From contig JAAVEB010000010.1 of NCBI GenBank assembly GCA_014801525.1, forward strand, positions 17,544-55,937: 38,394 nt of DNA, in the 5' to 3' direction. The position numbers and the translations under genes are program-made. Position 1 is the first letter of the stretch; every line of letters starts with the position of its first letter. The notes below the pieces were generated by a model. It did no database searches. It was given only the letters and a program-made list of their open reading frames with translations, and had not been told where the DNA came from. Shown here piece after piece: positions 1 to 9,070 of the stretch. This DNA is from Bacteroides sp. Its GTDB lineage: Bacteria; Bacteroidota; Bacteroidia; Bacteroidales; Muribaculaceae.

Positions 1-557
1 CCTCCGGTTTTGAACACGCGCGTCACTCCGGCTTTACGGGCGGCATAAAGAATGCCGGGATGCACGGTGCCGTCACGGCGTGACGGGGTGCAAAGCACGA
101 TGTCGCGGCATCCTGCTATCGTTGCCGGAACGGCAAGCATCAGCACCGTAGAGAATAACGGTGAATTACCGCCGGGAATGTAAAGCCCCACACGGTCGAT
201 GGCAACGGCGCGCTGCTCGCAATTCACTCCCGGAGATGTCTCCACTTTAACCGGCTCGGTCATGACCTGAGCCGAATGAAACTTGGCTATATTTCCATAG
301 GCAATCTCGATGGCATCGCGGAGTTCCGAAGATATTTCACTCTCAGCCGCCTCCATCTCGGCGTCAGTCACCTCAAGCTGTTCAAGAACGGCTCCGGTGA
401 AACGCTTCTCAAAATCAAGCAACGCAGCATCGCCGCCGGCTGCTACCTCAGCGATTATCCCGGCGACACTCTCCTCAAGCTCCGCCGCTTTTTCAGCGAG
501 AGCCCTGCGGGTGAGGCGCTCCCACTCCTCGCGTGGCGGATTATATATTATATCCAT
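1..557 (-). CDS. hisD: Histidinol dehydrogenase, N-terminal part (runs off left edge)
   Basis: Histidinol dehydrogenase catalyses the last two steps of histidine synthesis, oxidising L-histidinol to L-histidine with NAD in the cytoplasm. Reading the minus strand from the ATG at 557 gives about 185 residues beginning MDIIYNPPREEWERLTRR and continuing into the family signature region RVGLYIPGGNSPLFSTVLM, followed by VPATIAGCRDIVLCTPS. This Pro-Gly-Gly segment is typical of the Rossmann-like NAD-binding half. The frame is open to base 1, so the zinc-binding and catalytic C-terminal half lies outside the window. The start is 13 bases after the hisG stop, so the two are surely one operon, in the usual hisG-hisD order. 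No truncation is visible other than the window edge. Confidence 0.95.
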   Translation of the reverse strand, partial: MDIIYNPPREEWERLTRRALAEKAAELEESVAGIIAEVAAGGDAALLDFEKRFTGAVLEQLEVTDAEMEAAESEISSELRDAIEIAYGNIAKFHSAQVMTEPVKVETSPGVNCEQRAVAIDRVGLYIPGGNSPLFSTVLMLAVPATIAGCRDIVLCTPSRRDGTVHPGILYAARKAGVTRVFKTG

Positions 558-570
558 TAAAATCCCGATT

Positions 571-1437
571 TTAAAGAATCATTCTTTCTATGTCAAGAGC
601 CAATATTCCCTCGGCTCCGGCAGCTTTAAGTTTTCCTACTATTTCCCACAGGCGTTTTTCCTCAAGCACGGAATGAACCGAACACCAGTCAGAATTGGCA
701 AGCGGCAAAACGGTGGGGCTCTTCATGCCCGGAAGAATCGACAGGACTTCTTCAAGCTTCTCCTTGGGCACATTCATCAAGATGTATTTCTTCCCGTCGG
801 CAGCCTTCACAGCTTCAAAACGGAACATCAGCTCATCAAGAGCCGCCTGTTTTTCCTCCGAGAGCTGTCGGTCGGCAGCCTTGATGAGCACCGCCTCCGA
901 GTCGACCACCTTTTCCACCTCGGCAAGATTGTTGCTCACAAGAGTCGACCCCGACGACACTATGTCAAATATACCGTCGGCAAGCCCTATGCCAGGAGCG
1001 ATCTCCACCGAGCCTGTAATCACATGGATGCTGGCGTTTATCCCCTCGCGTTCAAGGAAACGGGAGAGAATGACGGGATAGGAAGTGGCTATCTTTTTCC
1101 CTTCAAACCATTTCAGCCCGGGATAATCTATATGTTGCGGAATAGCAAGCGAGAGATGGCAGCGGCTGAAACCGAGTTCCTTTGCCACAACCACATTCTT
1201 TTCTTTCTCAAGGACCTCATTAAGTCCCACGATACCGAGATCGGCAGTTCCGTTTGCAACCGATTCAGGGATATCGTCATCGCGCAGAAACAACAGCTCG
1301 ATGGGGAAATTACGTGCCGGAACGAGCAGCGTGCGCTTAACGGCTGTAAGCTTTATTCCCGATTCCGACAAAAGTTCCATCGTCTCATCATATAATCTGC
1401 CTTTAGACTGAACAGCTATTCTCAATTTGCTTTCCAT
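571..1437 (-). CDS. hisG: ATP phosphoribosyltransferase, long form
   Basis: First enzyme of histidine synthesis: condenses ATP with PRPP. The 288-residue product opens with KLRIAVQSKGRLYDETMELL, the HisG start motif, and has the PRPP/ATP region around ADGIFDIVSSGSTLVSNNL (the conserved D-x-V-x-S-G-T-T-L-like loop). Length and the tail (KKYILMNVPKEKLEEVL...DIERMIL, about residues 215-288) show it is the long HisG_L type carrying a C-terminal ACT/PII-like domain, which in this subfamily binds histidine for feedback inhibition and does not need HisZ. It heads the his operon: a TAAATTTG box lies about 25 bases upstream and hisD follows after 13 bases. No leader peptide or attenuator fits in so short a leader. 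Confidence 0.97.
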   Translation of the reverse strand: MESKLRIAVQSKGRLYDETMELLSESGIKLTAVKRTLLVPARNFPIELLFLRDDDIPESVANGTADLGIVGLNEVLEKEKNVVVAKELGFSRCHLSLAIPQHIDYPGLKWFEGKKIATSYPVILSRFLEREGINASIHVITGSVEIAPGIGLADGIFDIVSSGSTLVSNNLAEVEKVVDSEAVLIKAADRQLSEEKQAALDELMFRFEAVKAADGKKYILMNVPKEKLEEVLSILPGMKSPTVLPLANSDWCSVHSVLEEKRLWEIVGKLKAAGAEGILALDIERMIL

Positions 1438-1465
1438 TATTATTCAATAGTTTTTGTTTTGATTA

Positions 1466-1473
1466 CAAATTTA
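1466..1473 (-). promoter_or_regulatory. Promoter -7 box for hisG
   Basis: The minus strand reads TAAATTTG here, a full match to the Bacteroidetes -7 consensus TAnnTTTG. It would start transcription near 1462, about 25 bases before hisG. No clear TTTG -33 box stands 19-21 bases upstream, so the call rests on the -7 box and position. Confidence 0.55.
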
Positions 1474-1527
1474 CAACATTAAACCGAATTTTCCGCCGGA
1501 ATGTCAACAAATCGCGCATCTTCCGAT

Positions 1528-2037
1528 TTATTCTTCAATCACGCCGATCTCAGTGGAACGCACAAATCCGAAACGTGGATGGGAATGCAGCAACAGCAAC
1601 ATCGCCGCGTCATCAGCGGCTGCCTCGGCAAACTCGTTGTCTACTCCCCTCAAATCGACAATCACATCGACACCACCCCGACGCTCAATCATGTCATCGA
1701 CCACCGATGCGCACTGCTCCCGGTCATGCGGGTCAAAAGGATAGTAACGGCATCCTGCCGACTGGGCGAGCTTCGTACACGCCGCCACTGCGTCATGACA
1801 CAAAGCGACATTGCAATCAGCCGCCCGGAAACGCTTCACCACCGCCTCGGCAAGCGACACACTGCCTCCCAGCACCACTGCCACAAGACCTTTGAAATTA
1901 AGGGTCACGTCGCCCTCTTTCCGAGCTACGCCCGCCTTTGACCCGCGCGGTTTTGCAGCAAGCTTTCCCGCACGATACTCCTCCATGCGGCGTTCAAGAT
2001 AATTATCAGCCATTTCAACAATTTCTGCTTTATACAA
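1528..2037 (-). CDS. Small Rossmann-like protein, degenerate short-chain dehydrogenase fold
   Basis: The 169-residue product is not a gene I can name. Residues about 50-135 read like the first half of a short-chain dehydrogenase: a beta strand and loop VAVVLGGSVSLAEAVVKRF where SDRs have TGxxxGIG, then FDPHDREQCASVVDDMIERR and GGVDVIVDLRG, which sits where SDRs have the NNAG motif. The nucleotide-binding glycines are largely lost, and the chain ends before the region that would hold the catalytic Tyr-x-x-x-Lys, so it is unlikely to be an active dehydrogenase. The N-terminal 45 residues are charged (ERRMEEYRAGKLAAKPRG). Its start overlaps the end of folK by 8 bases, so it is the last gene of the rimP-nusA-infB-folK operon and is translationally coupled. 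A structural or regulatory role is possible; none is shown. Confidence 0.75.
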   Translation of the reverse strand: MYKAEIVEMADNYLERRMEEYRAGKLAAKPRGSKAGVARKEGDVTLNFKGLVAVVLGGSVSLAEAVVKRFRAADCNVALCHDAVAACTKLAQSAGCRYYPFDPHDREQCASVVDDMIERRGGVDVIVDLRGVDNEFAEAAADDAAMLLLLHSHPRFGFVRSTEIGVIEE

Positions 2038-2476
2038 GATAAGAGTTAAGCCAGGACGCCGACTTTGACAGTTCGCGCAGCGGCTCCATCACAAATTCAC
2101 GGGCGAGCATCCGCGGATGAGGTACCTGAAGACGGGGCGTGTCTACCTCCTCGCCGTCAATCGCTATGATGTCGATGTCGATATCCCGGTCGATATAATT
2201 TCCGTCGGCATCGCGGTGAGCCCCTTCCGATATGCGACGCTCCATGAGCTGCAATGCGTCGAGCAGTTCCTCGGGAGCTAACGCAGTTGAAAACACTATG
2301 CCGAGATTCACAAAATCATTGTCCGACGAGAATCCCCATGGACGAGACTCCACAAACGAGGAGCGCAACACCTCGCCGCCGACCGCCAATTCTGCGATCA
2401 GGGCGACCGCACGCTCGATGTGAGCCTTACGGTCGCCCTGATTTGATCCGATATTAACGTATACCTGACGAGGCAT
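2030..2476 (-). CDS. folK: 2-amino-4-hydroxy-6-hydroxymethyldihydropteridine pyrophosphokinase
   Basis: HPPK transfers pyrophosphate from ATP to 6-hydroxymethyl-7,8-dihydropterin, giving the substrate of dihydropteroate synthase in folate synthesis. The 148-residue protein has the expected start (VYVNIGSNQGDRKAHIERAV), the pterin-binding segment ESRPWGFSSDNDFVNLGIVF, and the signature DRDIDIDIIAIDGEEVDTPR with the magnesium-binding Asp pair, then VPHPRMLAREFVMEPL. Length is normal for a single-domain enzyme with no FolB or FolP fusion. Its ATG shares one base with the infB stop (TAATG), so translation is coupled to infB. Folate is needed for formyl-Met-tRNA, which may be why it sits next to the initiation factor gene; that is inference. 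Confidence 0.96.
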   Translation of the reverse strand: MPRQVYVNIGSNQGDRKAHIERAVALIAELAVGGEVLRSSFVESRPWGFSSDNDFVNLGIVFSTALAPEELLDALQLMERRISEGAHRDADGNYIDRDIDIDIIAIDGEEVDTPRLQVPHPRMLAREFVMEPLRELSKSASWLNSYLV

Positions 2477-5388
2477 TACAATTGCTTTTTAACCTCAACC
2501 TCTTCAAAGGCTTCGATAAGGTCGCCCTCCTCAAGGTCATTGTAGCCCGCGATGCTGAGACCGCAGTCATAGCCGGTGAGCACCTCCTTGACATCATCCT
2601 TGAAGCGCTTGAGCGAACCGAGTTCGCCGGTGTAGCGCACGATGCCGTCGCGGATAAGGCGCACCTTGCATGAGCGCTTGATCTTGCCTTCGCGCACAAT
2701 GGCTCCGGCGATAGTGCCCACTTTCGAGATGCGATAAGTCTGGAGCACTTCGGCTGTACCCACAACCTCCTCCTTGTATTCGGGAGCGAGCATACCTTCC
2801 ATTGCGTCCTTGACCTCCTCGATTGCCTGATAGATGACAGAGTAGAGGCGAATTTCAACACCTTCACGCTCGGCGGCGCGACGCGCAGCCTGCGAGGGTC
2901 TCACCTGGAAGCCGATAATCACGGCGTCGGAAGCGGCGGCGAGAGTGACATCGCTCTCTGAAATCGCGCCGACAGCCTTGTGGAGCACATTTACCTGAAC
3001 CTCCTCGGTCGAAAGCTTGATAAGCGAGTCAGACAACGCTTCGATAGAACCGTCGACGTCACCCTTGACGATAATATTAAGCTCGTGGAAATTGCCGATA
3101 GCGCGACGGCGGCCAATCTCTTCGAGAGTGGTTCGCTTGCTGGTGCGCAGACCGAGTTCGCGCTGAAGCTGCTCACGCTTGTTAGCGATTTCACGCGCTT
3201 CCTGCTCGGTTTCCATCACGTTGAAAGTGTCGCCGGCAGTCGGAGCACCGTTCAATCCGAGAATAAGCGCCGGAGTAGCGGGACCCGCCTCCTTGATGCG
3301 CTGATTGCGCTCGTTGAACATCGCTTTCACCTTACCGTAGTGAGTTCCGGCAAGAATGATGTCGCCCACGTGGAGTGTACCGTTCTGCACCAGGATGTTG
3401 GCGATATATCCGCGTCCCTTGTCGAGCGACGATTCAATGATCGAACCGGTGGCAAGACGATTGGGATTAGCCTTGAGGTCGAGCATCTCAGCTTCAAGGA
3501 GCACCTTCTCCATAAGCTCGTTCACGCCGATACCTTTCTTGGCTGAAATATCCTGAGACTGGTATTTTCCACCCCATTCCTCCACAAGATAGTTCATCTG
3601 AGCGAGCTCTTCCTTAATCTTATCGGGGTTGGCTGTGGGCTTGTCGATCTTATTTATCGCAAACACGATGGGAACACCGGCAGCTGAAGCGTGGTTGATC
3701 GCCTCGACGGTCTGCGGCATCACATTGTCGTCGGCGGCAACGATGATGATACAGATATCAGTCACCTTGGCGCCTCGGGCACGCATCGCGGTAAACGCTT
3801 CGTGACCCGGAGTGTCGAGGAAGGTGATGCGTCGTCCATCCTCAAGTTTCACATTATATGATCCGATGTGCTGAGTGATACCGCCAGCTTCACCGGCAAT
3901 CACATTAGCGTTGCGGATATAGTCGAGCAATGATGTCTTACCGTGGTCAACGTGTCCCATGACGGTAACAACCGGCGGACGGGTTTCGAGATCCTCCTCC
4001 TGGTCTTCATCCTGCTGTATCGCCTCGACCACTTCAGCCGACACATATTCGGTAGTGTAGCCAAATTCGTCAGCCACGATATTGATTGTCTCGGCATCAA
4101 GACGCTGATTGATCGACACCATTACGCCGAGATTCATACATGTGGCGATTACATTGTTGATGGGAACATCCATCATTATGGCAAGGTCATTTGCCGTCAC
4201 AAACTCAGTGAGTTTAAGCACCTTGCTGTCGGCTGCTTCAAGTTCGGCAGCTTCACGCTCGCGCGAGTGGAAAGCCTCGCGTTTCTCCTTGCGCCACTTA
4301 AGACCTTTTTTCTGTCCTTTTTCCTTGCTGGTAAGGCGAGCCAAAGTCTCTTTTACCTGCTTCTGAACATCCTCCTCGCTCACTTCGGTGTGAACAGGGC
4401 GGCGGTTGCGGTCCTTAGCCTTGCGGTCGTTGCGCTGCTGGTTGTTCTGATTATTACGGTCGTTTCCTCCGCGCTGACCTGCCGCCGGCGAGGGCTGCTG
4501 GTTAGAGCTCTTTTCGATGTCGACCTTTTCCTTTCCAATGCGGCGGCGTTTCTTTTTATCAGCCGACGCCTGTCCTGCTCCGGGAGCGGCATTACCCTGT
4601 CCGCTCTTGGCAAGACGCTCGTTGCGGCGCTCCTCCTTGGTTTTCTTTTTAGGACGAGTCTGCTGATTGATTGCCGAAAGATCGATCTTGCCCACAACAT
4701 TGATTTGCGGAGCGCCGGTAATAGGACCGGTCGTAAATATTTCAGGCTCGGTCTTCTTAACCTCTTCGTTTTTAACTTCCGGCTTCACCTCCGGTTTCAC
4801 CGCTTCGGGTTTCTTTTTTTCTTGCTCCGCTTTAGGGGCAATTTTCACCTCTTCCTTTTCGTTCATTGGATTCTGTTTCGGACTATCTTCTTTTGTATCC
4901 TTTACAGTCTTAACGGTTGCTTGGGGCTCAGCCTTTTTCTCTTTCACCACTTCAGCGGCAACAGGCTTCTTCACCGGTTCCTCTTTAGGTTTCACAGGCT
5001 CCGGGGCCTTCTCCACAACAACCTCTTTTTTAACCGTCTCTTTTTCAGGTGCGGGCTGCTGCTGAATTTTTTCAGCAGGCTGCTCTTTCTTGGGGGCATT
5101 CTTTTTTCCGTCAAGATCAATGCGTCCCACCACCTTGGGGGCGATAACGGTTACCACGGGTTTCTCAGTTTTTACTGTTGTCTGGCGAACTGTCGCAACG
5201 GGCTCGTCCAACTTCTTCACAGCCTTCTCGTCGCCGTAATGGGATACCAGCAGTTTATAGGCATTCTCGTCGATACTGCTGTTGGGGTTCATATCGACAT
5301 TTATACCCTTTGACTGCAAGAAATCAATGACGGTCGGAAGGGCTATGTTTAGTTCTTTTGCTACTTTGCTTATTTTTATTTTCGCCAT
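2476..5388 (-). CDS. infB: Translation initiation factor IF-2
   Basis: GTPase that brings initiator fMet-tRNA to the 30S subunit and promotes subunit joining. Of 970 residues, the first 50 form an IF2_N-like domain ([20 protein letters not shown]). Residues about 55-385 are a low-complexity Lys/Glu/Pro/Val then Arg/Asn/Gln-rich linker, longer than in E. coli but usual in Bacteroidetes. A second IF2_N-like segment ([20 protein letters not shown]) precedes the G domain with G1 [12 protein letters not shown], switch [10 protein letters not shown]3 DTPGHEAF and G4 NKID. The C-terminal EF-Tu-like and fMet-tRNA-binding domains follow to VEVKKQL. It lies 23 bases after nusA and shares one base with the folK start. 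No second internal start is proposed. Confidence 0.98.
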   Translation of the reverse strand: MAKIKISKVAKELNIALPTVIDFLQSKGINVDMNPNSSIDENAYKLLVSHYGDEKAVKKLDEPVATVRQTTVKTEKPVVTVIAPKVVGRIDLDGKKNAPKKEQPAEKIQQQPAPEKETVKKEVVVEKAPEPVKPKEEPVKKPVAAEVVKEKKAEPQATVKTVKDTKEDSPKQNPMNEKEEVKIAPKAEQEKKKPEAVKPEVKPEVKNEEVKKTEPEIFTTGPITGAPQINVVGKIDLSAINQQTRPKKKTKEERRNERLAKSGQGNAAPGAGQASADKKKRRRIGKEKVDIEKSSNQQPSPAAGQRGGNDRNNQNNQQRNDRKAKDRNRRPVHTEVSEEDVQKQVKETLARLTSKEKGQKKGLKWRKEKREAFHSREREAAELEAADSKVLKLTEFVTANDLAIMMDVPINNVIATCMNLGVMVSINQRLDAETINIVADEFGYTTEYVSAEVVEAIQQDEDQEEDLETRPPVVTVMGHVDHGKTSLLDYIRNANVIAGEAGGITQHIGSYNVKLEDGRRITFLDTPGHEAFTAMRARGAKVTDICIIIVAADDNVMPQTVEAINHASAAGVPIVFAINKIDKPTANPDKIKEELAQMNYLVEEWGGKYQSQDISAKKGIGVNELMEKVLLEAEMLDLKANPNRLATGSIIESSLDKGRGYIANILVQNGTLHVGDIILAGTHYGKVKAMFNERNQRIKEAGPATPALILGLNGAPTAGDTFNVMETEQEAREIANKREQLQRELGLRTSKRTTLEEIGRRRAIGNFHELNIIVKGDVDGSIEALSDSLIKLSTEEVQVNVLHKAVGAISESDVTLAAASDAVIIGFQVRPSQAARRAAEREGVEIRLYSVIYQAIEEVKDAMEGMLAPEYKEEVVGTAEVLQTYRISKVGTIAGAIVREGKIKRSCKVRLIRDGIVRYTGELGSLKRFKDDVKEVLTGYDCGLSIAGYNDLEEGDLIEAFEEVEVKKQL

Positions 5389-5411
5389 ATTGAGTTTTAG
5401 AGTAATTTCTT

Positions 5412-6668
5412 TTAGTCTTCAAATTCAGCTTTGAGGATCGCTATCACATTGTCGACAGTGTCTTCCTCAAGGTCTGCCTTTTCAATAATCTCTTCACGCG
5501 GCATCGCCAATACATTCTTAGCGGTGACACAGCCGATATTTTTAAGAGAGTCGATAACCCAGCCGTCAATTTCATCCTTGAATTCATCAAGATAGATGTC
5601 ATCGTTGAAATCTTCGCCTGAATCACGGTAAACATCGATCACGTAGCCGGTAAGCTTCGATGCGAGCTTGATGTTGAGAGCGCCTTTTCCGATAGCCAAG
5701 GGCACCTCTTCAGGACGCAGGAACACTTCGGCGCGTTTCTCCTCCTCGTTGAGGCGTATTGAAGAAATCTTGGCGGGGCTGAGGGCGCGCTGAATGAGAA
5801 GTTCGTTGTTTGAAGTGTAGTTTATAACGTCGATATTCTCGTTGCGCAGTTCTCTTACGATTCCGTGGATGCGCGAGCCTTTCACTCCGACACAAGCTCC
5901 TACCGGATCGATGCGGTCATCATAGCTTTCAACTGCGATTTTAGCTCTCTCTCCCGGGATACGAGCCACGGCGCGGATGTTGATGAGTCCGTCATGAATT
6001 TCAGGCACCTCAAGCTCAAACAGGCGGCGAAGGAAATCGTCGGATGTGCGCGACACGGTGATGCGGATGTTGTTGTTCTTGTTGTCAACCTTCGAGATTA
6101 CGGCTCTCACAGTCTCACCCTTGCGGAAGAAGTCGCCGGGGATAGCCTCTGACTTGGGAAGGATAAGTTCATTTTCCTCGTTGTCGAGAAGCAGGGTTTC
6201 CTTGCTCCAAGTCTGATACACCTCGCCTGAAACCAATTCGCCTTCATGCCCCTTGAACTGAGAGAAGATAGCTTCTTTCTGAAGATCGAGAATTTTCGAT
6301 TGAAGAGTCTGGCGGAGGTTCAAGATAGCGCGACGGCCGAATTTCTCAAAAATGATTTCGCGGGTGTGCTCCTCGCCGATTTCCACGTCGGGGTTCTGAT
6401 CGGCGCGGGCGTCGCTCAATGAAATCTGTGTCGACGGATTTGTCACCGCGCCATCGGGCACAACTTCAAGATTCTGAAATATCTGGACATCCCCTTTGTC
6501 AGGGTTCATGATTACGTCGAGATTCTCGTCGGTACCGAACATCTTAGCCAAAACATTTCTGAATGACTCCTCAAGCACGGAAATCATCGTTGTTTTGTCA
6601 ATGTGTTTGAGTTCCTTAAACTCGGCAAATCGTTCCACCATATTGGGAGATTCTTCTTTCTTAGCCAT
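5412..6668 (-). CDS. nusA: Transcription elongation/termination factor NusA
   Basis: NusA binds RNA polymerase and nascent RNA, promoting pausing and hairpin termination and acting in antitermination on rRNA operons. The 418 residues show the N-terminal RNAP-binding domain (about 1-130), an S1 domain starting near [20 protein letters not shown], then KH domains with GxxG-type turns in [18 protein letters not shown] and [18 protein letters not shown]. It ends soon after a helix-hairpin-helix-like tail ([20 protein letters not shown]) and lacks the two acidic repeats of E. coli NusA, which is normal for this phylum. It is the second gene of rimP-nusA-infB with 24-base spacing. The terminator-like leader upstream of rimP could be a target of NusA autoregulation, as known for the E. 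coli operon. Confidence 0.98.
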   Translation of the reverse strand: MAKKEESPNMVERFAEFKELKHIDKTTMISVLEESFRNVLAKMFGTDENLDVIMNPDKGDVQIFQNLEVVPDGAVTNPSTQISLSDARADQNPDVEIGEEHTREIIFEKFGRRAILNLRQTLQSKILDLQKEAIFSQFKGHEGELVSGEVYQTWSKETLLLDNEENELILPKSEAIPGDFFRKGETVRAVISKVDNKNNNIRITVSRTSDDFLRRLFELEVPEIHDGLINIRAVARIPGERAKIAVESYDDRIDPVGACVGVKGSRIHGIVRELRNENIDVINYTSNNELLIQRALSPAKISSIRLNEEEKRAEVFLRPEEVPLAIGKGALNIKLASKLTGYVIDVYRDSGEDFNDDIYLDEFKDEIDGWVIDSLKNIGCVTAKNVLAMPREEIIEKADLEEDTVDNVIAILKAEFED

Positions 6669-6692
6669 GATTTGAAATAATTTCGTTGTGAT

Positions 6693-7160
6693 TTATTTGA
6701 AATCTATTAAATATTTTACTGTCTTTGTGTCGGCAACCTTGGTAACCACAGGCTCTTCAACCTCTACCGGACGCTTCTTGCCCTCTTCCTTCACCTTCTT
6801 GGTAACCATGACGGTAAAGTCGTCATCGCCGACGGCGGTAAGGGTTCCCTTGAACTTGCTTCCGTCGCGGGTCAGCACCTCGACCTGGTTGCCTATATTT
6901 TTCAGATACTGCTCTTTCACCTTAAAGGGAGAGGTCAATCCTGCCGACCCCACTTCAAGCTGATAATCCTCGACATCACGGTCAAAAACCGCTTCGATGT
7001 CGCGTGTCAGCTTGACGCATTCGTCGATATCCACACGATCCATCGAGTCCACCTCGACGGTGATATTATTGTCGGGCGAGACAGCGACATCCACCAGGAA
7101 AAGCGGAGTGCCGTTTATCGCATCCTTTATCGTTTCTATTAGTTTTTGTTTATCTATCAT
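6693..7160 (-). CDS. rimP: Ribosome maturation factor RimP
   Basis: RimP assists 30S subunit maturation. The 155-residue protein has the family layout: an N-terminal alpha/beta domain with SPDNNITVEVDSMDRVDIDE and CVKLTRDIEAVFDRDVEDYQ, the hallmark LEVGSAGLTSPFKVKEQY (usually EVSSPGLDRPL, slightly diverged here), and an Sm-like C-terminal barrel (EVLTRDGSKFKGTLTAVGDD). It is followed by a Lys/Glu-rich tail. It is first in the rimP-nusA-infB operon, the arrangement found across bacteria, and begins 67 bases after the predicted transcription start at about 7227. The ATG at 7160 is the only sensible start. Confidence 0.95.
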   Translation of the reverse strand: MIDKQKLIETIKDAINGTPLFLVDVAVSPDNNITVEVDSMDRVDIDECVKLTRDIEAVFDRDVEDYQLEVGSAGLTSPFKVKEQYLKNIGNQVEVLTRDGSKFKGTLTAVGDDDFTVMVTKKVKEEGKKRPVEVEEPVVTKVADTKTVKYLIDFK

Positions 7161-7182
7161 TTCGATTGACCGATTGGCTGTT

Positions 7183-7214
7183 AAAAAATGCGGAGGAGAC
7201 TTTCGCCCCCTCCG
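7183..7214 (-). terminator. Terminator-like hairpin in the rimP-nusA-infB leader
   Basis: On the minus strand the leader holds CGGAGG (7214-7209) and its exact partner CCTCCG (7196-7191), separated by 12 bases, then CA and a run of six T (7188-7183). This has the shape of an intrinsic terminator and lies between the predicted start of transcription and the rimP ATG, so it could act as an attenuator. The stem is only 6 bp, so strength is uncertain. Confidence 0.5.
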
Positions 7215-7230
7215 GTACTCGAATCTGCCA

Positions 7231-7262
7231 CAAAGATACTAAATTATTGTGCCAAACGCAAA
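7231..7262 (-). promoter_or_regulatory. Promoter of the rimP-nusA-infB-folK operon
   Basis: The minus strand has TTTG at 7262-7259, exactly 20 bases, then TATCTTTG at 7238-7231. This is a full match to the Bacteroidetes TTTG / TAnnTTTG promoter with normal spacing. Transcription should start near 7227, giving a leader of about 67 bases. Confidence 0.8.
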
Positions 7263-7408
7263 TCAGCGAAACCTCACCGACACACAACGCCGATTATTTT
7301 AACAAACTTTAACCTAATCTCCATTATACCTGTATAAATATTCAATTTCGATGGTCGTGAGGGAGACTGTCATGAACGAGAAACGCGATTGAAAATGGTT
7401 TTTCAGTC

Positions 7409-7439
7409 TTTGGGTTTTCAGTTAATTATGTTAACTTTG
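7409..7439 (+). promoter_or_regulatory. Promoter of the flippase-like gene
   Basis: TTTG at 7409-7412, 19 bases, then TAACTTTG at 7432-7439: a consensus Bacteroidetes promoter with a start near 7443. This excludes the GTG at 7439 as the start codon of the following gene, because it lies inside the -7 box. Confidence 0.8.
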
Positions 7440-7459
7440 TGCCACTAAACTCATTTTCA

Positions 7460-8464
7460 GTGAAAAAAGTCTTAAGCAATATATTCAAGTACGGCTTGCC
7501 GGTAGCGCTAAGCGTGTGGCTATGTTATTACCTCTACACCAAAATCGACATGGACGTAATCATAGCCGAAGTCAGGGAATGCAATTATTGGTGGATAGGT
7601 TTCGCATTGATAATAAGCGTGTTTTCCCACATATTCCGAGCCATGAGATGGAGCATACAGCTCGACGCGCTCAAAATACCCACCCCATTGGCGCCGCTCA
7701 CATGGAGCGTGTTTGGCACCTACGCCATCAACCTCCTCGCTCCGCGACTGGGCGAATTGTGGCGCTCGGGCTACATCGCAAAACGCGAGAAGGCTCCGTT
7801 TACCACCGTGTTCGGCTCAATGGTGTGCGACCGCCTCGCCGACACCGCAATGGTGCTTCTTCTCACTTTAGGCACTTTTTTCATAGCCCGCGAAGCATTC
7901 GTGGCATTCTCTGAAAAATACCCTCAGGCATATCAAGGTATCGAAAACATCCTTCACAGCCCGTGGTTCTGGGCAGCCTGCGTCCTCGGAGCCGCGTTAG
8001 TGGCTTGGCTGTTCCTGTCGAAAAGCGACAACAAGTGGGTGCTCAAGGCGCGCGCCTGGGTCAAAGACCTATGGGACGGATTCGCAGTTGTCGCAAAGAT
8101 GCCCGGAAAAGGAAGATGGATCATCCTGACTTTCGCAATATGGGGCTGCTATTTCGCCCAACTTTACCTACAGTTCCAGGCGTTTGACTTCACTGTGGGA
8201 CTCGGCTTCGTATGCGCGCTCGTCACATTTGTATTGTCAAGCATATCGATGGGCATCCCCAGCAACGGCGGACTCGGTCCGTGGCATCTCGCCGTAATCT
8301 TTTCATTAGGAATTTATGGCGTAGAATTTGACCGCGCGGCGGCATTCGCCATGATCGTGTGGGGCATTCAGAACGCATTTATCGTTCTGCTGGGGCTCTA
8401 CGCCTTCGTCTCCATCGCCATCGACAATAGAAAGCGCTCACGCTCAATCAATCCATCAAACTAA
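7460..8464 (+). CDS. Flippase-like integral membrane protein (LPG synthase TM / UPF0104 family)
   Basis: A hydrophobic protein of 334 residues with about seven or eight membrane segments, matching the 'lysylphosphatidylglycerol synthase transmembrane region / flippase-like' family. Recognisable family features are APRLGELWRSGYIAKREK with the conserved R-x-G-E, then VCDRLADTAMVLLL in place of the usual E-R-x-x-D, and a late GGLGPWHLAVIF segment. Members are thought to move or help make lipids or lipid-linked glycans, but no substrate can be named here; there is no C-terminal aminoacyl-transferase domain. I use the GTG at 7460 because the promoter box covers 7432-7439; this leaves a leader of about 17 bases. 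The next gene begins 15 bases after its stop and is probably co-transcribed. Confidence 0.85.
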   Translation: MKKVLSNIFKYGLPVALSVWLCYYLYTKIDMDVIIAEVRECNYWWIGFALIISVFSHIFRAMRWSIQLDALKIPTPLAPLTWSVFGTYAINLLAPRLGELWRSGYIAKREKAPFTTVFGSMVCDRLADTAMVLLLTLGTFFIAREAFVAFSEKYPQAYQGIENILHSPWFWAACVLGAALVAWLFLSKSDNKWVLKARAWVKDLWDGFAVVAKMPGKGRWIILTFAIWGCYFAQLYLQFQAFDFTVGLGFVCALVTFVLSSISMGIPSNGGLGPWHLAVIFSLGIYGVEFDRAAAFAMIVWGIQNAFIVLLGLYAFVSIAIDNRKRSRSINPSN

Positions 8465-8479
8465 ATTTTCATTCCGACT

Positions 8480-8971
8480 ATGGATTTCGATGACAAACCC
8501 GACTACTTCACCACTCCTCAACCCGAAGAAACTCACGACCCGGTGATACGCTTCGAGAAAGCCGAGGAGCCTCAACCCGAAAAGCCGAAACGACGCCACC
8601 GCGGCAGAAGAATCCTGTTGTGGTCAGTATTCATAATAGTATGCGTGTTGGGCGGCACATTCTGGATGAGATATCTCGCGCCCTACGAAACCCACATGCA
8701 CGAAGAGGGCTATGTGGTCGACTTCAAGATGCAGGGTTTTCTCTTCAAGACATGGGAAGGTCAGATGATAGTCAACCAGTCGCTCGCCGACACGACAAAG
8801 GTGTATTCGCGCGACTTCGTGTTTTCAGTCGACAATGACCGTGTAGCCGACCAGCTTTCCGCGCTGAAAGGGAGCGGCAAAAAAGTATCGGTAACCTACA
8901 AGCGCTATTGGGGCGCCCTGCCGTGGCGAGGAGCCACCACCTGCATCGTGACAGGCGTAAGGACCGACTGA
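8480..8971 (+). CDS. Conserved small single-pass membrane protein, function unknown
   Basis: 163 residues that I do not recognise as a characterised family. The first 50 residues are acidic and proline-rich, then basic (KPKRRHRGRRI). One membrane helix follows (ILLWSVFIIVCVLGGTFW, about residues 46-64), so the topology should be N-in with a roughly 95-residue outer domain. That domain is beta-rich in appearance (EEGYVVDFKMQGFLFKTWEG; VSVTYKRYWGALPWRGATTC). It starts 15 bases after the flippase-like gene and has no promoter box of its own, so it is likely the second gene of that transcript and may act with it at the envelope. No catalytic motif is visible. Confidence 0.8.
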   Translation: MDFDDKPDYFTTPQPEETHDPVIRFEKAEEPQPEKPKRRHRGRRILLWSVFIIVCVLGGTFWMRYLAPYETHMHEEGYVVDFKMQGFLFKTWEGQMIVNQSLADTTKVYSRDFVFSVDNDRVADQLSALKGSGKKVSVTYKRYWGALPWRGATTCIVTGVRTD

Positions 8972-9010
8972 GCCGAGCAATAATAAATAGTTAAAAATTG
9001 CAATTCAGGG

Positions 9011-9041
9011 TTGCTTTTGACTTGTCGATTTAATAAATTTG
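9011..9041 (+). promoter_or_regulatory. Promoter of pfkA
   Basis: TAAATTTG at 9034-9041 is a full -7 match; a TTG stands at 9011-9013, 20 bases upstream. Predicted start near 9045, leader about 26 bases to the pfkA ATG. Confidence 0.7.
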
Positions 9042-9070
9042 CGATTATAAAAATTTAAGCTCTATTCAAT

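Noticed and set aside
310..1395. 361-residue plus-strand open frame opposite hisD and hisG
   Set aside because: It crosses the ends of two certain minus-strand genes and has no recognisable features.
1438..1527. His-operon attenuator or leader peptide
   Set aside because: The predicted leader is about 25 bases, with no room for a His-rich peptide or competing stems.
3943..5313. 456-residue plus-strand open frame opposite infB
   Set aside because: It is the antisense of the Lys/Glu-rich linker of IF-2, giving a Leu/Phe/His-rich nonsense protein; infB itself is certain.
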